A stretch of 33,067 nucleotides of DNA from Oscillospiraceae bacterium (lineage in GTDB: Bacteria; Bacillota; Clostridia; Oscillospirales; Oscillospiraceae): contig WRJA01000020.1 of assembly GCA_009782435.1 (NCBI GenBank), positions 1 through 33,067 of the forward strand, given 5' to 3'. Below the pieces are notes generated by a model that saw only the letters and a program-made list of their open reading frames with translations, was not told where the DNA came from and searched no databases. Position numbers and translations under genes: made by a program. Shown in pieces: positions 1-5,803 of this stretch. Every line of letters starts with the position of its first letter. Positions within the stretch are counted from its first letter, which is position 1.

Positions 1-868
1 ATAACGAGACCGCCATGCGCCCGTCGCCCAAACGCACGAGCATTTCAGGATAATAGTCCTCTGTGTCCATCTTAAACAGCAAGACGCCGGACGAGTCAAA
101 AACATATACGCTCGTGTTGCCGTCGCATACATAGACATTCCCGTCATTGTCCACGTTTAATCCGCTCATGTAAAAATATCTGTCCCGCATGCCCGCCGAC
201 GGCGCCGTTCTTACGGATGAGGCGGACATAGGTCTCATGATCACGCCGCCCCCGCCGACGCCGTATCCGCCGCCGGAGTCGCCGGTGATGACGCTCAAGT
301 CTATCGTCGCTGTCTCGGCCCCGGTTCTGTCCAATTTACGCAAAGAATTAACGTTGCCGTAATCAACATAGTACTGCCACATCTCGTCTTTGCTCTCGTC
401 AAAGTCCTCCGGCAGATCATAGTACCAGAAGCTGCCGCTTTCGGATATCCAGATATTGCCTTCCGTGTCAAGGGCAATGCGATTGATGTACATATTCCCC
501 TCGACGCCTTCGGGCAGCCAATCCGGGGTTTTCTCGGCTTCATATCCCGCGAGTTCGGCAAAGCCCGTGCCGTCCGTGTTGATCGAACACAGCCTTTGTT
601 CGGTGATGTCATATTCATGTTTCTCGCCCGTGTAAGAATCGGTATATGAATCCTTTCCGGTGACTATATGCGCCGTAAAGTAGAGTTTGCCGTCAAAGTA
701 TTGAGGGTTGTCCATGTGCTGTATGTCTTTGGGCAGATTTATGTATTCGGGGACATAGACATAAACGTCCTCTTCTGTTATCTCGGCTTTTTTACAGGAC
801 GCAAGCGCCGTTACCATCAGCGCGGCGATAAGTGTGACTGCCGTGATTCTCCGGATTCTCTCCATCAT
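1..868 (-). CDS. Propeller-like lipoprotein, 3' end outside window
   Basis: The gene reads leftward and leaves the window before a stop codon, so only about 289 N-terminal residues are visible. The protein starts MMERIRRITAV, followed by a short hydrophobic stretch and a lipobox-like TALASC. This predicts lipid attachment at the Cys and location on the outer face of the membrane. The mature part contains repeated short stretches of the type 'DTEGNIWIS' and 'DNDGNVYVCDG', which are typical of NHL or other beta-propeller blades. A GAGGAG lies 4-7 bases before two consecutive ATG codons (868 and 865), and either could be the start. A well-formed promoter lies about 30 bases upstream. The substrate or partner is unknown. 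It could be an extracellular sensor or binding protein. It is divergent from satP, with no evident functional link. Confidence 0.8.
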   Translation of the reverse strand, partial: MMERIRRITAVTLIAALMVTALASCKKAEITEEDVYVYVPEYINLPKDIQHMDNPQYFDGKLYFTAHIVTGKDSYTDSYTGEKHEYDITEQRLCSINTDGTGFAELAGYEAEKTPDWLPEGVEGNMYINRIALDTEGNIWISESGSFWYYDLPEDFDESKDEMWQYYVDYGNVNSLRKLDRTGAETATIDLSVITGDSGGGYGVGGGGVIMRPMSASSVRTAPSAGMRDRYFYMSGLNVDNDGNVYVCDGNTSVYVFDSSGVLLFKMDTEDYYPEMLVRLGDGRMAVSL

Positions 869-899
869 TTTTCTCCTCATACACAAATCATTCCGATCA

Positions 900-928
900 A
901 TAATATCATTACCGCCGGGTCCCGTCAA
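900..928 (-). promoter_or_regulatory. SigA-type promoter for the lipoprotein gene
   Basis: On the minus strand TTGACG (928-923) and TATTAT (905-900) are separated by exactly 17 bases. The predicted transcript starts near 893, giving a leader of about 25 bases before the start codon. Confidence 0.7.
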
Positions 929-1084
929 TCGCGGGCTTTAACTCACAAGGCGACTTTCCGGACTTTTTACATTCAGTCGAAAATTCTTCCGGTTTGTTCC
1001 GCTGTTGCTGTTATATTTTTTAAATGCATATAAATTGCATACAAAATTCACAAAATCGATCCCGGCTCATTGTCTGAATTGCTG

Positions 1085-1113
1085 TTGCACGCCCCCCGAA
1101 CGCATGCTATAAT
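1085..1113 (+). promoter_or_regulatory. SigA-type promoter for satP
   Basis: TTGCAC (1085-1090) and TATAAT (1108-1113) are separated by 17 bases, about 38 bases before the satP start. Transcription would start near 1120. This excludes longer reading frames that begin at 1070. Confidence 0.75.
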
Positions 1114-1150
1114 TACAAATATTTCACTTTTAAAGGAGGCATTCCTGAAA

Positions 1151-1759
1151 ATGTCATCATCCGAAAAAATCGCAGAACCTTCGACAAGTATTGATATCCG
1201 GGACAAAACCGGCAATCCCGCGCCCCTCGGCTTAATGGGCTTCGGCATGACGACCGTATTGCTGAACGTGCATAACGCGGGGTTTTTCCCGCTGAACGCC
1301 ATGATATTGGGCATGGGCATATTCTACGGCGGCCTGGCTCAGATCATAGTGGGAATCATGGAGTGGAAGAAAAACAACACCTTCGGCGCCACGGCTTTCA
1401 CATCATACGGTCTGTTCTGGCTGTCTCTCGTCGCCTGTTGGGTCATTCCGAAACTCGGTTGGGCGCCGGCCGCCGAGCCCGGGGCGATGGCCGTTTATCT
1501 GCTTTTGTGGGGCATATTCACTCTGCTTATGTTTTTCGGCACCCTCAGGATGAACCGCGCCCTGCAAGTCGTTTTCAGTTCCTTGGCTCTCTTATTCTTC
1601 CTGTTGGCTTTGGGCGACTTCACCGGCAATGAGCATATAACCGTCATCGCGGGTTTTGAAGGCGTCCTCTGCGGCTTTTCCGCGATCTACGCCGCGATCG
1701 CTCAGGTTTTGAACGAAGTTTACGGCCGCACCGTGCTGCCCGTCTGCCCCGTAAAATAA
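1151..1759 (+). CDS. satP: Acetate/succinate transporter, SatP (GPR1/FUN34/YaaH) family
   Basis: The 202-residue protein carries the family signature NPAPLGL near residue 22 and has about six hydrophobic segments, matching the family's usual length of about 190-210 residues. Members are inner-membrane channels or H+ symporters for acetate and related short acids. The segments [11 protein letters not shown] and [11 protein letters not shown] are also typical. The chosen ATG lies after AAAGGAGG (1132-1139), with 11 bases between. In-frame codons further upstream overlap the promoter and are rejected. The phosphotransacetylase gene at 28556 fits a cell that makes or re-imports acetate, though the two genes are far apart. 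The gene appears to be transcribed alone. Confidence 0.92.
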   Translation: MSSSEKIAEPSTSIDIRDKTGNPAPLGLMGFGMTTVLLNVHNAGFFPLNAMILGMGIFYGGLAQIIVGIMEWKKNNTFGATAFTSYGLFWLSLVACWVIPKLGWAPAAEPGAMAVYLLLWGIFTLLMFFGTLRMNRALQVVFSSLALLFFLLALGDFTGNEHITVIAGFEGVLCGFSAIYAAIAQVLNEVYGRTVLPVCPVK

Positions 1760-1773
1760 AACCGCGCGATATC

Positions 1774-1805
1774 CGGGGAATACCTTGCCGCAAAATCCCC
1801 GTTTT
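1774..1805 (+). terminator. Probable terminator after satP
   Basis: CGGGGA (1774-1779) can pair with TCCCCG (1796-1801) across a 16-base loop, followed by TTTT. The stem is short, so this is a moderate call. Confidence 0.45.
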
Positions 1806-1836
1806 CCCTGAGGTTTATCCCGGAACCAAAAAACTC

Positions 1837-1865
1837 TTGAATTCCCGAACCCCTTTTGATACAAT
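1837..1865 (+). promoter_or_regulatory. Promoter for tRNA-Pro
   Basis: TTGAAT (1837-1842) and TACAAT (1860-1865) are separated by 17 bases. Transcription would start about 8 bases before the mature tRNA 5' end. Confidence 0.7.
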
Positions 1866-1879
1866 GATTTCGGATATAT

Positions 1880-1956
1880 CCGGGTGTGGCGAAGTTTGGT
1901 ATCGCGCCTGAATGGGGTTCAGGAGGCCCTCGGTTCAAGTCCGAGCACTCGGACCA
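1880..1956 (+). tRNA. tRNA-Pro (anticodon GGG)
   Basis: The 77-base sequence folds as a complete cloverleaf. The acceptor CCGGGTG pairs with CACTCGG with one G-T pair. The D stem is GCGA/TCGC. The anticodon stem is CCTGA/TCAGG with loop ATGGGGT, so the anticodon is GGG. The T stem is CTCGG/CCGAG with loop TTCAAGT. The discriminator is A and the CCA end is encoded. The ATGGGGT loop and the general sequence match bacterial tRNA-Pro. It reads the Pro codon CCC and possibly CCU. It has its own promoter and is followed by a hairpin. Confidence 0.95.
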
Positions 1957-1957
1957 A

Positions 1958-1996
1958 CCCCTTGAGGCTCAAAGTTGAGTTTCAAGGGGATTTCTC
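1958..1996 (+). terminator. Hairpin after tRNA-Pro, probable terminator
   Basis: CCCCTTGA (1958-1965) pairs perfectly with TCAAGGGG (1982-1989), with a smaller CTCAA/TTGAG stem inside, then ATTTCTCTT. It begins two bases after the CCA end, so it probably ends transcription and helps 3' maturation. Confidence 0.6.
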
Positions 1997-2097
1997 TTGA
2001 TATTTCAAGAGTTTTATAGAGCAAATCCTATACAAACAGAAATGAGTGATAGGAGTTTTTGCCGGTGTTTCGCCTAACTTCAACATGAAGTTACAGC

Positions 2098-2126
2098 TTG
2101 ACATCATATCAATATTTTGATAACAT
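2098..2126 (+). promoter_or_regulatory. Promoter with internal operator for the toxin-antitoxin operon
   Basis: TTGACA (2098-2103) and TAACAT (2121-2126) are 17 bases apart. Between them lies the inverted repeat TATCAA (2107-2112) and TTGATA (2117-2122). This position would let a bound antitoxin-toxin complex block RNA polymerase, as is usual in type II modules. That the repeat is the operator is inference. Confidence 0.65.
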
Positions 2127-2155
2127 ATGTATATATTATAACCGGAGGAATTGTT

Positions 2156-2425
2156 ATGGCAACCATCAGACCAAGCTCTGACCTGCGCAATAAATACAAC
2201 GAAATATCCGATTTCTGCCACACTTACAACGAGCCTGTTTTTATCACAAAAAATGGAACAGGTGATTTGGTAGTGCTTTCAAATACCGACTATGAGCGCC
2301 TTTCCGGGAAGCATGAACTGTACCGCTTGCTGGAAGAAGGTTTTACTTCCATGAAAGAAGGACGCGGACGCTCTGCCACAGAAGTACTTGATTCCTTAGA
2401 GAAGGAGTTCGGCCTGCGTGGCTAA
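2156..2425 (+). CDS. Antitoxin, Phd/YefM family
   Basis: This 89-residue protein has the plan of a Phd/YefM antitoxin: an N-terminal DNA-binding part (MATIRPSSDLRNKYNEIS, then PVFITKNG and LVVLSNTDYERL) and a C-terminal part (about residues 55-89) that should wrap the toxin. Antitoxins of this type neutralise the partner and repress their own operon. The ATG follows GGAGG (2143-2147) by 8 bases. The predicted transcript start near 2133 excludes an upstream in-frame codon at 2117. The stop overlaps the toxin gene by 8 bases, which indicates translational coupling. The surrounding DNA is more AT-rich than the rest of the window, which suggests a mobile module. Confidence 0.9.
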   Translation: MATIRPSSDLRNKYNEISDFCHTYNEPVFITKNGTGDLVVLSNTDYERLSGKHELYRLLEEGFTSMKEGRGRSATEVLDSLEKEFGLRG

Positions 2426-2732
2426 ATTTGATGTAACAATTGAACCAACAGCGGAATCCGATTTAAGAGGGATATTGCGATATATCACGGAAATATTGAA
2501 AGAACCTTTTGCAGCGGGGCGAATCTTTTATTCCATCAAGGAGCATATCTTAACACTTGACCAAAGCCCTCTGCGCTATCCGCTTGTACGAGATGAGTTA
2601 TTCGCCGCGCGGGGGCTGCGAAGGATGCCTGCTGAAAACTATTCTGTGTTCTATACGGCTGATGAAAACTCGAATGAAGTACATGTTTTAAGAGTCCTTT
2701 ATAACCGCAGGGAGTGGCAAAATCTGATTTAG
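2418..2732 (+). CDS. Toxin, RelE/ParE superfamily
   Basis: The 104-residue protein starts at GTG, inside the end of the antitoxin gene. It shows the RelE/ParE pattern: an early strand 'FDVTIEPTAESDLRGILRYI', a basic central helix-strand part with RYPLVRDE and GLRRMPAENYSVFYTAD, and the end 'VHVLRVLYNRREWQNLI'. Family members are either ribosome-dependent mRNA endonucleases (RelE) or gyrase poisons (ParE). The sequence alone does not decide between them, although the YefM-type partner and the C-terminal YNRREW favour a RelE/YoeB-like activity. No frameshift or truncation is seen, so the pair appears intact. Confidence 0.88.
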   Translation: MAKFDVTIEPTAESDLRGILRYITEILKEPFAAGRIFYSIKEHILTLDQSPLRYPLVRDELFAARGLRRMPAENYSVFYTADENSNEVHVLRVLYNRREWQNLI

Positions 2733-3037
2733 AATAAAGGTTAGCAGGGATTAATCGACTATTGAGCGGCGTCCGCGCTTTTTGTCGATATTATTGCCGG
2801 GCAAAGCACAGAATCCACGATACAAAAATACGGTTTCAAGGTTGTCGCAAGCGCGAAATGATCCGACATCATCTTTACGAAAAAAGATACAGGCGTTAGA
2901 TTTTCTAATCTGACGCCTGTAAAAGTTCTTTATAATCTGTTCCGCATATTTTCGTTTTTCCGATGGGTACGACTCCAACATTAAACAGATCGGACTGCTT
3001 TCTTTATTCGGTGAAATCCTGTACAGGATATGAAAAC
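2733..3037. other. Intergenic stretch, no convincing gene
   Basis: This 305-base interval lies between the convergent toxin and surface-protein genes. It is AT-rich. The only open frame, leftward at 2981-2751, runs through the strong hairpin at 2889-2920 and resembles no family I know. Apart from the terminator I see nothing reliable. It may hold remnants of a transferred segment. Confidence 0.5.
2880..2920 (-). terminator. Rho-independent terminator for the surface-protein gene
   Basis: A 14-bp stem (2889-2902 with 2907-2920, one G-T pair) encloses a 4-base loop. On the minus strand it is followed by ATC and six Ts (2885-2880). It lies about 118 bases past the stop of the leftward gene ending at 3038. 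On the plus strand the tail is not U-rich, so it would end the toxin operon poorly. Confidence 0.75.
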
Positions 3038-5551
3038 TCAGTATACGATCTCTTTTTTATACCTCAATGTCGTCATGAAACCTGTAAAAGAGCCGAACAT
3101 CAGTAAAAACGCAACCGCCGATATGCCCGGGTCTTCGGTCGCCGGCATATCGCCATAGGGCGGCGGGTCTTCGGGTATCCATTCCTCAAGCTCGGGGTCC
3201 CAGCGCCAAGTGGTCGTCGGGACGCCGTTATCGTCGAGTTCGGTCCAAGTGTCCGGATCGTCACCCGGCACGAGATTTTGACCGGGCGGCGGAGGGCGGC
3301 GCGGCGGATCTGTCGGCGGCGGAGGCGACGACTCCGGCGGGGGTGACGTTTCGGGCGGAGGCGACGGGTCCGGCGATGGGGACGGGTCCGGCGACGGCGT
3401 CGGATCGGTTCCGCCTTCTTCTCCGCCGCCGGTCGGCGGCGAATATGTATTGGTGAAGACGACGTCTTTTTCATCAATGACTTGGTTATTTTTGTCCCTG
3501 TATGTGACTTCCGGCACGCCCGCGGGACTGACTCTTACCGTGACCCGGAACACTTCTTTGCTGTAGCTCCAGCCGCTTGCGCCGGCGGCGGTCTCCGTCA
3601 CTCTGAAATAACAGGTCTCTCCGGTCACGAGGTCATCGAAAACAAAGGAAAAATCTTTATCGCCGGTCACTTCGATCGTTTTCGTCCTTCCGAGGGGTTT
3701 CAGCACAGCGCCGTTTTCATCTTCCGTTTCCTCGATCTTAAAAGTAAATGTCGTATTGACAGTTCCGGCGATCCCTTTGACCTCTTTTTTGCCTTTTATG
3801 ACCGCCGCTCCGGCCGGGGGCGTATAGGAGTTTGTGAAGACGACGTCTTCTTCTCCTATATTATTGTTGTCTTCGTCTCTGTATGTGACTTCCGTATTAC
3901 CTGAGCCGTCGACGGTCACCGTGACTCTGAACAATTCCGAGCTGTAAGTCCAGCCCGGCTCGCTGCCCTTATCCTCAGTTACAATAAAGTAATAGGTCTC
4001 GCCGTTGGTAAGTTCTCCGAACAAAAATGTAAAATCATCCGCGCCTGTCACCCTGATCACATCGGACATTCCGCTTGGTACGGGAGTGTCATCGTATTCC
4101 CCCGTCACTTCCTCTATCCGGAAAGTGAATTGGGAATAGGAGGGCGCGTATATACTCTCGAACGCTTTTTTTCCTTTGATTTCCGCTTCGCCGGGAGGAT
4201 GTATATAAGTGTTTGTGAATTTGACGTCTTCTTGTCCGATAAGATCGTTGTCTTCGTCTCTGTATGTGACGCTCACCGCGCCTTCGCTATCGACGGCTAT
4301 CTCGACCCGGAACAGCTTGTCGCTGTAACCCCACTCCGGTTCGCCGCAGTCGACTTCGGTTATAATAAAGTAATAAGTTTCATCGAGCTCTAAGTCATCG
4401 ACCGTAAAATTAAAATTTCTCGCGCCGCCGTGGCCGGCCAACTCGATCTCATCTGTCCTTCCGCCGCTTTTGGGAGTATCATAGTTTTCGTCTGTCATTT
4501 CCCCGATCAGGAAAGTGAATGTCTTGTTGAGCGCTCCGGCAATATCCTCAACAATTTTCGTTCCGCCGACAGTCGCTTTGAAAGACAGATCAGGGAATCT
4601 GAGAGTGATGCTTCTCTTTACGCTGCCGGTCTGGTTTTCCGCAAACAGCGATACCATTCTTTGATATTTTGAGCTTGAGTTCGGCCCTTGATCTGTTCCG
4701 TAAAAAGCAAGCCAGCTCGGATCAAGGGGCGCGCGCGAGCAGATAAATAAGTCGGTCAGAGGAACGTCTGAATTCAAATATGAGAAAGGCGCTTTGATCG
4801 TCAAAACGTCCGTGCCGCTTCCCGTAAAACCTGAGATCGTTACATCGGCAGGTTTTTTTGAAGCGTCAATGGTGTATTCACCGTGTTTGTATGTGAGAGA
4901 AACCGTCGTTGTCCCTTCGAACCCGCTCCCTTTTTGTTCCATTTCCACAGTCACCGGGGAAACACTGAATTCAGGCATTATGCCTGTTCTCGCGGATGCG
5001 ATCAGATAGTCAAAATAAGCTCTGTAAGCCGTGCTCCATGAGCCGGCTTTGATTACAGATCCCCCTATGTAACTTTCGTTCGTATAGCTTCGCCTGAATT
5101 CGTGCCCGTTTTCGTTCATCCAAAACCAAAGCGCCCATTGAGTCAGCGCCTGCGCGTCGTCATTTGAAAGGCCGCCGCTGTAATTCGGATACCCGTTAAA
5201 CAAAATGGCGCATACACCGTTGTATGTATATTCCGGATAAGTCGTTTTATCAAAAATGTCCACAGGATCGGAGATACTATTGTAATTCACACTCTCAATC
5301 GGACCGTTCCGAGACTGATCAATGCAATACACAGGTCTGGTTTCCCCGGAACCTCTGAAGTATAACATCGCGCTGACGCCTCCGTTGGCGTAGCGGCCTT
5401 TTATGCCTGTCAAATCAGCGCCCGACGCGCTGATTCCCCAACCGGGATAAGTATAAAAAGCGTATACGCCCAAAAGCAGCCAGACAAGCAGCCAAGTCTG
5501 CAGTTTCCCTGCCCTGCTGCTGTTTGATGTTCTTTTCGCATCCACCGGCAT
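3038..5551 (-). CDS. Surface adhesin with thioester and isopeptide domains
   Basis: This protein of about 837 residues appears to be a wall-anchored adhesin. A basic start is followed by a hydrophobic segment (about residues 17-36), consistent with a signal peptide. Residues 50-200 resemble a TQXA-type thioester domain: VYCID with Cys76 and TQWALW with Gln138 could form an internal thioester for covalent attachment to host or matrix. Three repeats follow, each with a Lys (332, 462, 589), a Glu in 'TE' (399, 526, 653) and an Asn in FTN-[TS]-Y (447, 574, 701), the FctA-type isopeptide pattern. Then come a Pro-rich stalk (714-758), MPATED (802-807), a membrane segment and RYKKE. The longest frame starts at 5665, but that codon lies in the promoter. 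ATG 5551 follows GGAGG closely, and GTG 5545 has better spacing. No sortase gene is visible. Confidence 0.82.
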   Translation of the reverse strand: MPVDAKRTSNSSRAGKLQTWLLVWLLLGVYAFYTYPGWGISASGADLTGIKGRYANGGVSAMLYFRGSGETRPVYCIDQSRNGPIESVNYNSISDPVDIFDKTTYPEYTYNGVCAILFNGYPNYSGGLSNDDAQALTQWALWFWMNENGHEFRRSYTNESYIGGSVIKAGSWSTAYRAYFDYLIASARTGIMPEFSVSPVTVEMEQKGSGFEGTTTVSLTYKHGEYTIDASKKPADVTISGFTGSGTDVLTIKAPFSYLNSDVPLTDLFICSRAPLDPSWLAFYGTDQGPNSSSKYQRMVSLFAENQTGSVKRSITLRFPDLSFKATVGGTKIVEDIAGALNKTFTFLIGEMTDENYDTPKSGGRTDEIELAGHGGARNFNFTVDDLELDETYYFIITEVDCGEPEWGYSDKLFRVEIAVDSEGAVSVTYRDEDNDLIGQEDVKFTNTYIHPPGEAEIKGKKAFESIYAPSYSQFTFRIEEVTGEYDDTPVPSGMSDVIRVTGADDFTFLFGELTNGETYYFIVTEDKGSEPGWTYSSELFRVTVTVDGSGNTEVTYRDEDNNNIGEEDVVFTNSYTPPAGAAVIKGKKEVKGIAGTVNTTFTFKIEETEDENGAVLKPLGRTKTIEVTGDKDFSFVFDDLVTGETCYFRVTETAAGASGWSYSKEVFRVTVRVSPAGVPEVTYRDKNNQVIDEKDVVFTNTYSPPTGGGEEGGTDPTPSPDPSPSPDPSPPPETSPPPESSPPPPTDPPRRPPPPGQNLVPGDDPDTWTELDDNGVPTTTWRWDPELEEWIPEDPPPYGDMPATEDPGISAVAFLLMFGSFTGFMTTLRYKKEIVY
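3443..4582 (-). repeat. Three tandem isopeptide-domain repeats
   Basis: Three coding repeats of roughly 120 codons lie at 4582-4205, 4186-3824 and 3805-3443. The repeat ends are most alike, sharing the patterns LFRV-x-VxV, VTYRD-(E/K)-(D/N)-N and V-x-FTN-(T/S)-Y; the similarity is also visible in the DNA. Internal duplication of a stalk domain is the simplest explanation. Confidence 0.85.
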
Positions 5552-5636
5552 CCGCCTCCGATCACTTTGTTTTCCCGGAAAATTTCCGTAAAGCCAAAGA
5601 AAGCCGTGCCTTCCCGGCACCGCTCCATCTTCTTTA

Positions 5637-5665
5637 TTTATATCAAATCCCGGCGCGGATGTCAA
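5637..5665 (-). promoter_or_regulatory. SigA-type promoter for the surface protein
   Basis: On the minus strand a perfect TTGACA (5665-5660) and TATAAA (5642-5637) are 17 bases apart. The predicted start near 5630 gives an 80-base leader before 5551. The 20-bp palindrome at 5679-5727 lies directly upstream of the -35 box. Confidence 0.8.
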
Positions 5666-5678
5666 TATGCAGTTGCAG

Positions 5679-5727
5679 TCGAATTCAGATATGCCGGCCG
5701 TTATTAAGCCGGCATATCTGAATTCGA
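5679..5727. repeat. Perfect 20-bp inverted repeat between divergent genes
   Basis: Positions 5679-5698 are the exact reverse complement of 5708-5727, with a 9-base AT-rich loop (5699-5707). The arms contain GAATTC, ATATG and GCCGGC. The repeat lies 13 bases upstream of the -35 box of the surface-protein promoter and 6 bases upstream of the -35-like box of the histidine kinase promoter. A terminator is not expected between divergent genes and no clean T tract follows. It may be a regulator site, an RNA or cruciform element, or a small repeated element. Confidence 0.85.
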
Positions 5728-5733
5728 ATTTAC

Positions 5734-5762
5734 TTGTGTTTCTTTCCTCTGCAGATTATAAT
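5734..5762 (+). promoter_or_regulatory. Promoter for the hybrid histidine kinase operon
   Basis: TTGTGT (5734-5739) and a perfect TATAAT (5757-5762) are separated by 17 bases. Transcription would start near 5769, about 35 bases before the kinase ATG. Confidence 0.65.
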
Positions 5763-5803
5763 GCTTATGTAAATCATACCGGAAAAACATAAGAGAGGCG
5801 CTT

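Noticed and set aside
1037-1053. ATGCA/TGCAT short inverted repeat upstream of satP
   Set aside because: Five-base arms in an AT-rich region are likely by chance; no regulator can be tied to it.
2751-2981. Leftward frame of 76 codons downstream of the surface-protein gene
   Set aside because: It contains the whole terminator hairpin, has no clear ribosome site and resembles no known family.
5552-5665. Longer N-terminus for the surface protein starting at 5665
   Set aside because: The codon lies inside the -35 box of a near-consensus promoter, and the extra residues hide the signal peptide.
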